A DNA stretch of 64,000 nucleotides from Rufibacter ruber (GCF_001647275.1 NZ_LRMM01000012.1:39448-103447), one strand, 5' to 3'; shown: positions 45,001 through 52,215, counted from the stretch's first letter. Program-made: numbers and translations. Notes: generated by a model not told the origin, from the sequence alone.

Positions 45001-46858
45001 TAACGCCATAGTTAGCGTTTATGCTAGGCCTATGGTTCTGGCTGCTCGCCGAAAAAGCAATGGTTTGTGCTCCACAATATGCCTGTGCTGACGGGAGCGA
45101 AACTGTTGGGGGAGCTTTAACAGTGATTTGGCTACTAGCTGTACTGATTCCGCAAGGGTTAGTAACGGTTAGAGCAATTGTATATACACCACTATTTGTG
45201 AAATTAAATATAGGCTCAGCGCTCGTTAGAGTGCCAGAAGTTAAGGTATAGCCACTACTGGGAGTTACCGTCCATTTATGGGTCAATAATTCCCCAGTAG
45301 ATTGGTTTTTTATAGTTACTGGCAAATTTATACATCCACCAGAAGGATTATCAGTTATGTTGAATTTGGCTACAGGAGGAGCAATGATGGAAATATCTTT
45401 TTCGATGGTGCTAAGGCCACATCCATTGCGTATAGTAAATTTAACTTTATAAATTCCAGGCTGTAAGAATTTAATTGATATGTCTTTAGTAAACTGCCCA
45501 CCTAATTCAAATTGCCATCCACTTGCTGGAAAAACCTCCCATTTATATTCTGTATATTCAGTTGTACATGTTCCATTACTTAATGCCTCAACACCTTGAT
45601 TAGAGATATCTTTAAAATTATATATCTCATTAATGCAGCCTTTATTCGAGCTAGGTGATATAGAAAAATTTGCAGTAGGCTTTTGTCCTACACGGATTGA
45701 CTTAACATCTAGAGTAGTAGTTCCACATGGGTTAGTAGCTGTTGCTGTTAAAGTGAATTCATTGTTTGGCTTACCACAAGACGATATATTAAACTCATGA
45801 GTGATACTATTTGGTATATCCTCTTGTGTATATTCAATTGGCTCACTCCCGTCATTGAATACAAAGGTATACTTAGTGGCAGGACTGTTATTAACAATAC
45901 CACTAATTGGAAAGGTATAAATTGCATTTGATCCGGCGCAACCTACTGTGTTACCGGGGCTCCCTACCGTAATACTAGGATTACTACCGTTATATACTTG
46001 TTGATTAAGGATAGTTACACATCCATCGCGAGTTGCTGTTACTCTTAGATTAAATGATCCTTGTTGTTTATATGTATGTTCTGCTGTTGAGAATGAATTA
46101 GATATTTGATGGGAGGAATTATCGCCCCAATCTATTATATAGGTAGTGTTAGATTGAACTAAAGACCTATTCTCAATTCTTACCAAATAATCACTATTAG
46201 AAGATGTAGAATTACATTTACTAAAAGCAGGATTACCAGGAGTTCTCGTTAAATCAGCTAAAATTATATCTGGCTGCTGCTTTACCCGTACCGTCTTTGT
46301 CTCAGTATCAGTGCAGCCCTCCCTGTTGGTGACCGTCAGCTTTACAGAATAGGTTTTTACCCCTCCCCCTATAGACGTGAATACATGGTTTGGATCTTTG
46401 TCTGAACTGGTATTGCCAGAACCGGGATCTCCAAAGTCCCAGGAGTACCTAAGACCATCTCCTGTAGAAACATTGGTAAATTTTATACTTGTGCCAGAGC
46501 AGACATCATTTGTAAATGTGAAATCTGCCTTGGGCAAATCATGAACCGTTACAATAAATACTTCTGATGTTTTAGACGCACAGGTATCTCCCTTCGCTTC
46601 AACCGTATAATTGCCAGACTCTACTATGGTTAGCTTATCACCGGTCTCTGACAGGGTGGTGTTACCTCTGCGCCACGTGTAAGTGGGCTTTGGATCAGTA
46701 AAAGAGGCAGACAGCACCACATTTCCGCCTTTACAGAAAGAAAGAGGCCCTGAGGCCGTAACAGAGACAGTACATGTAGAGCTTTGGGCAAAAGAGCCCA
46801 CATGAAAAAACACCGACAACAAGGTTGCCCACAACAGGCTACGGTAGAGCTGCGCCAT
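36041..46858 (-). CDS. giant T9SS-exported repeat adhesin (3605 residues, type B sorting domain)
   Basis: The protein has a signal peptide (cut near SFAQ, residue 25) and Ig/PKD-like domains to about residue 750 (for example YSWDFGDPGSGNTSS). Then come 24 copies of an 85-95-residue unit with conserved QxICxGxxP, GGxGxYxYxWExS and TTWFRRxVxSGxC. About six Ig_7-like segments with TYYVE are interspersed. A SPANVTIIQG-like Ig region precedes the C-terminal type B (CHU_C) sorting domain (IPNVITQNKDGRNDDWEILNIEHYPN to SITIIK, about the last 90 residues). The paired cysteines per unit could form disulfides. It should be exported through T9SS, assisted by the PorP/SprF protein 9 bases downstream, and act at the surface in adhesion or gliding. 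The ligand is unknown. Confidence 0.93.
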   Translation of the reverse strand: MAQLYRSLLWATLLSVFFHVGSFAQSSTCTVSVTASGPLSFCKGGNVVLSASFTDPKPTYTWRRGNTTLSETGDKLTIVESGNYTVEAKGDTCASKTSEVFIVTVHDLPKADFTFTNDVCSGTSIKFTNVSTGDGLRYSWDFGDPGSGNTSSDKDPNHVFTSIGGGVKTYSVKLTVTNREGCTDTETKTVRVKQQPDIILADLTRTPGNPAFSKCNSTSSNSDYLVRIENRSLVQSNTTYIIDWGDNSSHQISNSFSTAEHTYKQQGSFNLRVTATRDGCVTILNQQVYNGSNPSITVGSPGNTVGCAGSNAIYTFPISGIVNNSPATKYTFVFNDGSEPIEYTQEDIPNSITHEFNISSCGKPNNEFTLTATATNPCGTTTLDVKSIRVGQKPTANFSISPSSNKGCINEIYNFKDISNQGVEALSNGTCTTEYTEYKWEVFPASGWQFELGGQFTKDISIKFLQPGIYKVKFTIRNGCGLSTIEKDISIIAPPVAKFNITDNPSGGCINLPVTIKNQSTGELLTHKWTVTPSSGYTLTSGTLTSAEPIFNFTNSGVYTIALTVTNPCGISTASSQITVKAPPTVSLPSAQAYCGAQTIAFSASSQNHRPSINANYGVISTYHWSVSGTPGATFEAGTSSSSQSPSIHFPTAGTYIVSYTATNECGTSTAATQEITIRELPPAPTAPGQTICAGQTATLAVSGAESTSMYKWYTSATAVTPGFIGAIYRSTPANTITYYVEVVDKFGCVSAIRTLITITVTKPIASNSISAPAYATICAGETPGILAGSQPTGGDEVNYKYQWQISTDNSTFTNAPGTSTEQSYTPSVSLTQDAWFRRVVTSGECGAQTSNVVQVKVTQRPVAPVVAGATICEGTGATLTVQNPPVGYAYRWYTTGQGGTAIVAGVNASGTILTTGPLTTSATYYVESISTSCASSSRTPVAVQVTPAIVNNTISGNQDLCYDQVPKELTGDAATGGDGNMTYIWEVSTTSATTGFVAVSTNGNSRNYSPDKLQVPTWFRRKATSGACVTFSNVVQVLVRPQISNNTLSGDQIICAGATPAKVVGSNPQGGDNSYTYSWAISTTSATSGFSDILNATEKDYQPTALNQTTWFKRTVKSGSCTPLESLSAVEIKVQQPITDNTIVGEQVICRGEDAAQITGSSPAGGGAPYSYQWQKSDAENGVYVTIAGATAPHLAFAAGQSPTSTVWYRRVVAGGACAPNESKAVKVTVNPAITNNTIANSTPQTICTGAAPAALLGTSPSGGDGKYAFQWQSSANGSNFTNIANATEQDYTPHILTEPTWFRRLVTSGGCTAQSGAVQVIVQELITGNTISGDQAICSGETPSAFVGVKPSGGSEVYTYQWEFSTNGIEYIPIAGATQQSLQLATGLTQTTWYRRSVTGGACAGTVSNVIEVKVTEPITNNAISSPQTICANTAPAILEGTEPLGGTGTFSYVWEKSTTGASASDYIAIAGANDKDYTSGPLYKTTWFRRRAKSGACAVISNVIAVQVQVPITDNVLLTASQSLCEGTTAATLQGSSPSGGTGSYTYVWEKTTTGPTASDFTAIANTNTPNYSPGVLTQTTWFRRKVESGVCPPSESGVVEVKITKAISANTLSPDQTICSGAQPKLIDASTPTGGDTSFVFEWQISADGSVFTAISGISSEDYQPDALTATTWYRRIVKSGACSVNSAAIKITVTPLPAAPTVAAATICSGSTATLTAVGAGDNYRWFETDKNGVALHEGVNFTTPALTGSKVYYVETVKDNCSSGSRTPVQVTVEQSITNNSITAEQTICVGNSPGELEGSAPAGGSGTYMYQWESSTDGATFTTLSGATGANYLPGVLNAHTWLRRKVLSGACAASVSNSLKITVNTGITGNKISADQTVCVGQNPELLQGLVPTGGDGVYTYQWEKSTTSASTGFAAINGATVGDYQPEVLTGTSWFRRVVSSGGCSIPSAAVKIVVQQPIANNSITTDQTICSGSAPVALMGSTPSGGAETGVAATYTYRWEASTTSASAGFMAIAGANAKDYTPAILTETTWYRRVVMAGVCQESESNTIQVTVTPSITENSLSGNQTICANTAPMVILGSNPKGGDGAFKYEWLESTNGTTFLKILGAVGKDFQPGILMETTWYQRVVTSGACTVKSLLMKVEVTPLPAAPVIAAATVTTICANGTTTLTVTGPADKYLWYAVATGGSPLHEGPSFQTPSLLQTTTYYVEAVKDNCPSATRTVVHVTVEQPIANNTISGEQVICAGALPAQLAGSLPTGGTGAYTYRWEKSTESASGGFTAIPGAIHQEYTPDVLQEPTWFRRVAISGVCAENASGAIKITVNPGITGNNITGEQRVCTGSAPATKLTGLVPSGGDASYIYRWESSTTSAIAGFAAAPGVYDTQDYQPSVLTQTTWFRRVAISGGCTNASSAVQILVDPLPVSPVVNNVVICTGASATLRVIGSTTGKYEWFTSETEITPVGQGAIYPTPLLTATTRYYVQVTDVNGCISPRAGVTVTVNPVIKNNTASASQAICTGVAPVPLRGSLPTGGDGSYSYLWEESADNSTFEPATGVNTAKDYAPSTLTQTTWYRRRINSGGCEDVSPTVQIVVNSVIANNTITGSQEICEGDTPKLFTATSPTGGDGVFTYRWESSIVGPLGNFKPADGENTKEAYQAAALTQTIWFRRIVMSGGCENFSNVIQVVVRESIKNNQVTAPQVICYGNVPADLLGTLPTGGNGLYEYVWEASTLEATSGFAPAAGNNTQQHYSPGILTQTTWYRRVVKAGASCPSVISSAVKITVNEAITGNTISAPQIICAGESPAALTGTTPSGGSGSYTYQWQVSYTGLANDFDPADGLNSKKEYVPPVLTKNTWFRRVVISAPCPPQASNMVLITVNPVIANNVVQQAQTICEKTAPAQLMGTSPSGGDGGYVYLWQISEEGPTSGFKDAAGMNNAANYQASTLTQTSWFRRVVTSGNCANASAAVQVTVNGNIANNVITEAQEICVGATPLPLTGTQPTGGDGNYTYLWESSTVGPNSGFGPANGANTNATYAPEMILQTTWFRRIVRAGPCDPHYSASVRIRVNPPISNNRISFNQALCLGNLPAALTGTAPQGGSGNYTYLWEESTVGPNSGWRPAEGDNTVANYQPAYLSRTTWFRRTVFSGGCVNTSAYVQVTVLPALSNNLISADQLICRGDVPTAIAGVLPTGGNGIYTYVWESSTDGINYTSATGDNNDQNYRSGPLSITTWYRRIVISLPCSEDISTPVKITVAAPVSNNVIASAQTICSGLTPNLLQGSAPAGGGGTYSYLWEISTNGPTAGFSPAPGMNNGRDYQPGVLTQSTWFRRVITSLPCQSQTSTAVKVTVYPLPVAPVWQNPGARICPGGTVTLHVNNPTGTVEWYEQPQGGAVIYTGTTFVTPALNETVTYYVQAVSGQGCASAIRTPVKVEVVPPLADAGPDVTIIQGRSTQLRAAGGIKYVWSPASNLSSPTTAVTQAKPDETTTYTVTVTTKEGCVSTDEVTVTVLPKVFIPNVITQNKDGRNDDWEILNIEHYPNCRVEIFTRWGAKIFSSEGYRTRWDGTYQGKPLPVSAYYYILYLDKDEAPISGSITIIK
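36780..44570 (-). repeat. 24-unit coding repeat array of the adhesin
   Basis: Each unit of roughly 260-290 bases encodes QxICxG, a GG turn, YxYxWExS and WFRRxVxSGxC. I counted 24 WFRR/WYRR-type motifs followed by a cysteine. The units are divergent at the DNA level, so the array is old rather than freshly expanded, although short identical blocks remain that could recombine. Confidence 0.85.
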
Positions 46859-47157
46859 AAAAAGCGATAAAAGAAAAACAGAAGATGAAAAAATGGAATA
46901 GAGAACTATAGGGGGAATAGTACTTTTTAGAAGACAGTATGAGAAAAGTACCTATGTTGCCTTTCCTCAACCTAAATTATATATACTTTATTTAATAAAT
47001 TAACGTATTAATTATAAGCTGTTTATTAACCTAAATTCTTTGTATAACTCTGTTAGAACAGCTTCTTTAAATCTTAATTATAAAGAGAAGCTACTTATCA
47101 TTTTCCACTTAGTCTCTGGTGTAAGCGGTTGCTTGCGTCTTTAGCTGCATACAGCTT

Positions 47158-47200
47158 CTGTTTCTGTCCTGTTTTTCAGAAAACAGCCCCAAAACGCAGG
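47158..47200. repeat. dispersed CTGTTTT palindrome, partly decayed
   Basis: It reads ctgtttctgtcctgttttt, then cagaaaacagccccaaaacgcagg. The left GC spacer is altered. Confidence 0.7.
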
Positions 47201-47770
47201 CACCAGCCTACGCTGTAGCCAGACAGAGCCCATGAAAGGGCGGTAAAACAAAAACACTAAACAGGTTCAGAGTAAAACAGAACTTTCAAAACACATCTAG
47301 TTTAAAGAAAGACTATACAGTCTTATTTTAAAAGTTCTTAGCTATTCATAGTTTGAGATGGGGCAGGCACAGAAGACCAACCGTTAACGGCAACGTGATC
47401 TTCATCATTTTGGTGGGGGAACCAATGAGAGGCAAAAATAATAAAAGCTTTCGTTTTATGTCTAATCTGGTTGATAACTACCTCAAAATAATTCAGTTCA
47501 ATTAGCGAAACTCTGTTCCCCGTATACAATATGAAGCAGAATCAAGGGCAGTAAGCAAAAAGCTAAGAATTAATTTTCTCTATCTTAAGCCTAAAGTTTG
47601 TCTCTTCCCTGTATATGCCATAAGTAAAGAGCTTTACTTTGCTTTTACCACCTTTTAGTTTAAGCTTAACATCGGCTAAACCTTGCGTTGTTTATTGAGC
47701 TTACAAACTCAGAACCTAACCCAACTTTAACAGCCCAAATGACTATTATCTTAGACAGCTAGAGGAGCGT

Positions 47771-47814
47771 TTCTGTTTTGGGGCCGTTTTGGCCAAAACA
47801 GCCCGAAAATAGAA
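47771..47814. repeat. dispersed CTGTTTT palindrome
   Basis: It reads ttctgttttggggccgtttt, then ggcc, then aaaacagcccgaaaatagaa. It has long arms with a few substitutions and lies downstream of ribH beyond its terminator. Confidence 0.8.
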
Positions 47815-47837
47815 ATACTCCTTAGGCATTTAACAAA

Positions 47838-47877
47838 CCAGAGAGGGCCAGCCGCAGTAACGGCTGGCCCTCTCTGG
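47838..47877 (-). terminator. terminator hairpin after ribH
   Basis: The 17-base arms at 47838-47854 and 47861-47877 are perfect (ccagagagggccagccg and its complement), with loop cagtaa. The T-run on the minus strand is weak (tttgtt), but the stem is very strong. Confidence 0.8.
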
Positions 47878-47900
47878 CACAGGCGGGGAACCAACTACGG

Positions 47901-48389
47901 CTAGCTGTTCCCGCCAAAGCTCAGCATCTGGATAGCAGTGGCGGCGGCTTCTACGCCTTTGTTACCGTGCTTTCCGCCGGCGCGGTCCCAGGCCTGCTGC
48001 TCGTCATTGGTAGTCACCAGCCCAAAGATCACTGGCTTGTTGTACTTCATGCCCACATGGGTGAGGCCCTGGGCCACGGCGTGGCAGATGTAGTCATCAT
48101 GCTTGGTTTCTCCTTTGATCACCACCCCCAGGGCAATGACCGCATCAATCTCATAGCTTTGCGCCAGGTACTGCGCCCCCAAGGTGAGTTCAAAGCTGCC
48201 GGGCACAGTGTTGCGGTGAATGTTCTCGGGCTTGGCCCCATGCTGCAACAGCGTCTCATAGGCGCCTTTGCAGAGAGCGTCTGTTATTTCTTTGTTCCAT
48301 TCTGCTACTACCAACCCGAATTTTTTGCCGGAAATGTCTGGCAGGTTGTCTGAGTTATACTCGCTTAAGTTCTTTAGGCTGCTGGCCAT
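47901..48389 (-). CDS. ribH: 6,7-dimethyl-8-ribityllumazine synthase
   Basis: The 162-residue protein has the RibH pattern: FGLVVAEWNKEITDALCKGA, VPGSFELTLGAQYLA (substrate-binding PGSFE), ALGVVIKGETKHDDYICHAV (GVVIKGET.H with the catalytic His), PVIFGLVTTNDEQQAWDRAGGKHGNKG. It joins ArP and dihydroxybutanone phosphate to form the riboflavin precursor. The length is normal. It is downstream of the TPR membrane protein on the same strand, but a terminator and a palindrome lie between them. Confidence 0.96.
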   Translation of the reverse strand: MASSLKNLSEYNSDNLPDISGKKFGLVVAEWNKEITDALCKGAYETLLQHGAKPENIHRNTVPGSFELTLGAQYLAQSYEIDAVIALGVVIKGETKHDDYICHAVAQGLTHVGMKYNKPVIFGLVTTNDEQQAWDRAGGKHGNKGVEAAATAIQMLSFGGNS

Positions 48390-48431
48390 TGGAGGTAAAG
48401 GTTAGAGGAGTGATTTCTCTTGTTGAGGAAT

Positions 48432-48472
48432 TTCTGTTTTAGGTCTGTTTTCAGAAAAATAGCCCGGAAACG
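48432..48472. repeat. dispersed CTGTTTT palindrome, partly decayed
   Basis: It reads tttctgttttaggtctgtttt, then cag, then aaaaatagcccggaaacg. It lies in the leader of ribH. Confidence 0.75.
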
Positions 48473-48497
48473 TATACGCAAAAGTGCATAAAAAAAC

Positions 48498-48532
48498 GAG
48501 CGGCTGGCCAAAAATAATCTCGGCAGCCGCTC
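48498..48532 (-). terminator. terminator hairpin after the TPR membrane protein gene
   Basis: The arms gagcggctg (48498-48506) and cagccgctc (48524-48532) pair, and an A-run at 48490-48496 gives the T-run on the minus strand. Confidence 0.8.
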
Positions 48533-48556
48533 CGTCTAATAAATTTTATTCTGGGT

Positions 48557-49261
48557 TTATTTCTTTGCTAGGCCTTCAGCGCGCGCCTTGTATTTTTTGG
48601 CGTCTGCCACCTCTGCGCTCAAGGGGTAGTCATTAATGATGCGGTCATACACGTCAACGGCCTCAGCAGGCTGGTTGGCCGTTTCATGGGCCATGGCGGC
48701 TTTCATGAGGTACTGGGGCGAGAAATAGTCATTGGCTTTGTGCTCTGCCGCTTTCTTGTAAAGCGAGGCAGCCTCTGCGGCCTTGCCTAACTCCAGCTGG
48801 GCATCACCCTGCAAAGAGTACGCCCGGGCCTGCAACAACAAATCATCTGAGTTGAACTCCTCCAGGTAATTCAGGGCATCTTGGTATTTGCCTTGTTTCA
48901 GCAAGATGGTACCGGCGTAGAAGTTTGCCAGGTTCCCTGCCTTGGTGCTGCCGTACTCCTCTGCAACAGATTTGAAACCGGCATACTGGCCGTCACCGTT
49001 CAGGGCTTTGTTCAGCGAGTCAGCCTCAAAGTAGTACTCAGCCTGAAACATGGCCGACAAGGCCTCTGCGTTCTTCGCCTCGCGGTTCTGGTAATACAGG
49101 AACCCTCCTACCACAGCGGCAGCAATGGCTACAAAAATCCCGATGAAGAGGTTTTTATGACGCTCCACATAGCTTTCCGACTTTAAAAGGCGGTCAGCCA
49201 ACGCATCTGGATTCTCTAGCACCTCCAATTCGCTTTCTCGCTTCATTGTGTTAATTGACAT
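48557..49261 (-). CDS. TPR membrane protein (YfgM/BamD-like)
   Basis: The protein has about 234 residues and starts MSINTMKRESELEVLENPDALADRLLKSESYVERHKN. One membrane helix (LFIGIFVAIAAAVVGGFLYY) follows, then TPR units (AEYYFEADSLNKALNGD, GNLANFYAGTILLKQGKYQDALNYLEEF, LGKAAEAASLYKKAAEHKANDYFSPQYLMKAAMAHETANQPAEAVDVYDRII). The layout of a cytoplasmic tail, helix and external TPRs resembles YfgM, a periplasmic chaperone partner of the translocon and PpiD. A second ATG five codons downstream is possible. The frame upstream of the chosen start is not family-like. Confidence 0.85.
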   Translation of the reverse strand: MSINTMKRESELEVLENPDALADRLLKSESYVERHKNLFIGIFVAIAAAVVGGFLYYQNREAKNAEALSAMFQAEYYFEADSLNKALNGDGQYAGFKSVAEEYGSTKAGNLANFYAGTILLKQGKYQDALNYLEEFNSDDLLLQARAYSLQGDAQLELGKAAEAASLYKKAAEHKANDYFSPQYLMKAAMAHETANQPAEAVDVYDRIINDYPLSAEVADAKKYKARAEGLAKK

Positions 49262-49360
49262 CAGTAATGTATGAACTAATAAATTTGAATACTGCTCCAA
49301 TAAAAAGCCCTGCCCGTTCAACCCCAAATCTTGTGGGAGCGTTCCCGCGCGGCGGTCTTT

Positions 49361-50392
49361 TTACACCATCACGTACGGATAGTCTTTCTCTACGTAAATA
49401 TCTGTATATAATTCAGATGGCTCTGGGTACGGCGAGTTTTCTGCAAACTCTACTGACTCCTGTACCTGCGCCTTGATTTTGTTGTCAATCTCCTCCAGTT
49501 CCTGCTCAGTGGCGAATTGGTTCTCCAGAATGGTGAAACGCACGCTCTCAATGGGGTCCTGGTTCCGGTAGTTTTCCAGCTCCTCTTTGGTGCGGTACTT
49601 AGCCGGGTCAGACATGGAGTGGCCTTTGTAACGGTATGTTCTGAACTCCAGGAAGGTAGGTCCCTCGCCGGCACGGGCGCGCTCTGCGGCGCGGGCCACG
49701 GCCTCATGCACGTCTTCGCAGCGCATGGCGTTTACCGGCTCAGACGGCATGTCATAGCTCAGGCCCAGTTTGTACAGCTCGGTCACGTTAGACGTACGCT
49801 GCACCGAGGTTCCCATGGCGTACCCGTTGTTCTCTACCACAAAAATCACGGGCAGTTTCCAGAGCATGGCCATGTTGAAGGCCTCATGCAACGCCCCCTG
49901 GCGCACGGCACCGTCACCCATGTAGCAGATGCACAGGTTGCCGGTGTTGTTGTATTTCTCGGCAAACGCCAAACCGGCCCCTAGCGGAACCTGGCCGCCC
50001 ACAATGCCGTGGCCGCCTACAAAGTTCACCTCTTTGTCAAAGATGTGCATAGAGCCGCCCTTGCCCTTAGAGCAACCGGTGGCTTTGGCAAACAGCTCTG
50101 CCATGACCGCGTTGGGTGACGTGCCCAACCCCAGCGGGTGCGCGTGGTCACGGTAGGCGGTGATCCATTTGTCATCTTTGGTGAGGGCGGTGATGGCACC
50201 GGCCGCACACGCTTCCTGCCCAATGTACAGGTGGCAGAAACCTTTTATTTTCTGTTGGCCATATAACTGGCCGGCTTTCTCCTCAAACTTGCGCATGAGC
50301 TGCATCATCTCATACCAACGCAGGTAGGTCTCTTTTGAAAATGCAGGGGCACCTTTTACCTTTGTCTTCTTCGCTGCTTTCGCGTCCGCCAT
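49361..50392 (-). CDS. pdhA: pyruvate dehydrogenase E1 component, alpha subunit
   Basis: The 343-residue protein has the E1-alpha pattern: LYGQQKIKGFCHLYIGQEA, DKWITAYRDHAHPLGLG, GKGGSMHIFDKEVNFVGGHGIVGGQVPLGAG, the thiamine diphosphate motif GDGAVRQGALHEAFNMAMLWKLPVIFVVENN, and YRYKGHSMSDPAKYRTKEE with the phosphorylation-loop-like region. It decarboxylates pyruvate for acetyl-CoA synthesis together with E1-beta, E2 and E3, none of which is in the window. It is divergent from recF. Confidence 0.95.
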   Translation of the reverse strand: MADAKAAKKTKVKGAPAFSKETYLRWYEMMQLMRKFEEKAGQLYGQQKIKGFCHLYIGQEACAAGAITALTKDDKWITAYRDHAHPLGLGTSPNAVMAELFAKATGCSKGKGGSMHIFDKEVNFVGGHGIVGGQVPLGAGLAFAEKYNNTGNLCICYMGDGAVRQGALHEAFNMAMLWKLPVIFVVENNGYAMGTSVQRTSNVTELYKLGLSYDMPSEPVNAMRCEDVHEAVARAAERARAGEGPTFLEFRTYRYKGHSMSDPAKYRTKEELENYRNQDPIESVRFTILENQFATEQELEEIDNKIKAQVQESVEFAENSPYPEPSELYTDIYVEKDYPYVMV

Positions 50393-50529
50393 AACGTGTG
50401 TCTGTTATTCGTAAGGGTTGATCAAGTCACATTACTTTGAAAAACGGGCTACTCCGGTTGAGTAGACTATTTTTTCTTCCGTAAGGTGTTATAACACGCG
50501 AAATTAAGTAAAAATCTGGAAACAAGTTC

Positions 50530-51648
50530 ATGCTCCTCGAAAATCTACACGTGCTGCACTTCAAGAACTACGAGGAGGCCACCCTGCCTTTTTCTGCGCA
50601 CATCAACTGTTTCATTGGCAACAACGGCAGCGGCAAAACCAACCTGCTGGACGCCATTCACTACCTCTCCCTCACCAAAAGCGCCTTCACCTCCAGTGAT
50701 TTGCAGAACATCAAAGAGGGCGAAGACTATTTTATTGTGCGCGGCCGGTTCAAATCTGACGAGAAAGTGAGCGCGGTGCAGTGTTACCTGAAGGCGGGGC
50801 AGAAAAAGATTATCACGCTCAACAAGGCGCCGTATGAGCGGGTGAGCGAGCATGTGGGCAAGTTTCCGGTGGTGTTGATCTCGCCGTATGACACAGATTT
50901 GATCAGGGAGGGCAGCGAAGACCGCCGCAAGTTCTTTGACTCTCTCATGGCCCAGCTGGACCACAGTTATCTGGACTTGCTCATCCAGTACAATTATGTT
51001 TTGAAACAGCGCAACTCGCTGCTCAAGCAGTTCTATGAGAAGCAGTACGTTGACAAGGAATACCTGCAGGTGCTGGATGAGCAGCTCATGCCGCTGGGCA
51101 CCGAACTAGGCATCAGACGCGCTACTTTCCTGGCTGCCTTTGAACCTGTTTTCCAGCGGCATTACCAACACTTATCCGGCTCCTCTGAGGTGGTGACCTT
51201 AGATTACCAGAGCCAGCTCACTAGGCAGAATTATGCCTACCTGCTGGACCAGAGCCAGCGCAAAGACCTGCTGCTGCAGCGCACCACCGTGGGCCCGCAC
51301 AAAGATGACTTTGTGTTTCTCATGGACGGCAAGAGCGTGAAGAACTTTGGCTCACAGGGGCAGCAGAAAAGCTACGTGATTGCCCTCAAGCTGGCGCAGT
51401 TTGAGGTGCTGGCCCAGAAAAACGGACAGAAACCACTTCTGCTCTTAGATGACATTTTTGACCGCCTGGACCAAAAGCGCATTGAGCAGCTCATGCAACT
51501 GGTGGCCAACAACACCTTCGGGCAGATCTTTTTGACAGACACGCACCTGGAGCGCACAGACGCCATTCTGCAGCCGCTTTCCAATAACATCAGGCGGTTC
51601 CGGATTACGGAGGGGAAAGCAGAGACGATTGATGACGAGGAGATGTAG
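50530..51648 (+). CDS. recF: DNA replication and repair protein RecF
   Basis: The 372-residue protein begins MLLENLHVLHFKNYEEA and has Walker A GNNGSGKTN (29-37), TVGPHKDDFVF, the signature GSQGQQKSYVIALKLAQ and Walker B PLLLLDDIFDRLDQKR. RecF loads RecA at gaps together with RecO and RecR. It is followed, after a repeat element, by a DUF721 gene, a neighbour often found beside recF. A perfect 12-base palindrome, gtgttataacac (50486-50497), lies in the leader and could be a regulatory site for recF or pdhA. Confidence 0.96.
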   Translation: MLLENLHVLHFKNYEEATLPFSAHINCFIGNNGSGKTNLLDAIHYLSLTKSAFTSSDLQNIKEGEDYFIVRGRFKSDEKVSAVQCYLKAGQKKIITLNKAPYERVSEHVGKFPVVLISPYDTDLIREGSEDRRKFFDSLMAQLDHSYLDLLIQYNYVLKQRNSLLKQFYEKQYVDKEYLQVLDEQLMPLGTELGIRRATFLAAFEPVFQRHYQHLSGSSEVVTLDYQSQLTRQNYAYLLDQSQRKDLLLQRTTVGPHKDDFVFLMDGKSVKNFGSQGQQKSYVIALKLAQFEVLAQKNGQKPLLLLDDIFDRLDQKRIEQLMQLVANNTFGQIFLTDTHLERTDAILQPLSNNIRRFRITEGKAETIDDEEM

Positions 51649-51700
51649 TAGTAGGTTTATAAAATGTTAGTTGCTCTTGGGTAGTTAGAACAGCTGTTCA

Positions 51701-51929
51701 CGCAGATTTTCCTTCAGGTTCTTTACCTGAACGTCCCCCTTTGAAGGGGGTAGGGGGATGACAAAGGCGCCAGCAAATCTCAATAACTCTTGTTAAGTGA
51801 AAATTGGCAATGATTCTCGGGAATGCGTAACTCTGCACGAGTAATTCATCCCCCTCCCCCCTTCAAAGGGGGACGAAATGCGTAGCAATGTATGTGGAGT
51901 AAGGTGCGCTTCAAGAGGGAGAATCTGCG
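51701..51929. mobile_element. nested inverted-repeat element with C/G-tract arms
   Basis: The inner arms at 51732-51760 and 51847-51875 are 29 bases long with one mismatch and contain gtccccctttgaaggggg. Outer arms cgcagatt (51701-51708) and aatctgcg (51922-51929) extend the symmetry. The element is non-coding and looks like a MITE or a REP composite. Confidence 0.6.
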
Positions 51930-52030
51930 CCAGACACGTTTTCAGCTTTTTCACCGTTCCCCTTTCAGGTGTAGCATAAAATAAATCACTTCTTCTTCCT
52001 AACCACTAAAAGCGAATAACTAAAAACTAC

Positions 52031-52066
52031 TTTCGCCCTACTTTCTGAAAAACAGGCCGAAAACGC
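52031..52066. repeat. dispersed CTGTTTT palindrome, degenerate copy
   Basis: It reads tttcgccctactttctg, then aaaaacaggccgaaaacgc. The right arm is intact and the left arm mutated. Confidence 0.55.
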
Positions 52067-52215
52067 ATTTTGCCAAAATGTGCAGAACTGGGGGAAAACC
52101 AGGTGGATAAATTCATCTGCCTTAAACCCGGTTTGCGTATAGCAAATACTGTAATTTAGCGCTGTAGAATTAGTATTCGCTCCTTCACGCCGTCACTCCT
52201 TCGCCCAATAAAACT

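Larger units (their letters stand above)
46859..47900. other. AT-rich gene-free stretch upstream of the adhesin
   Basis: These 1042 bases are clearly AT-rich from 46859 to 47100, where the adhesin promoter should lie, and again around 47560-47760. They contain palindrome copies at 47158-47200 and 47771-47814 and the terminator at 47838-47877. A 63-codon minus-strand frame at 47338-47529 has no family resemblance; I do not accept it as a gene. No tRNA-like fold was noticed. Confidence 0.5.
51649..52215. other. gene-free stretch with an inverted-repeat element
   Basis: The gap between recF and the DUF721 gene holds the nested inverted-repeat element at 51701-51929 and a degenerate palindrome at 52031-52066. 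The remainder is AT-rich and may hold the promoter of the DUF721 gene. No gene is seen. Confidence 0.55.

Noticed and set aside
47338..47529. 63-codon minus-strand frame in the adhesin upstream gap
   Set aside because: No signal, helix or family pattern and no neighbour relation; a stop-free run of this length in this stretch can be chance.
46859..47900. Possible tRNA or structured RNA in the long AT-rich gap
   Set aside because: No cloverleaf, CCA end or known riboswitch core could be found by eye.
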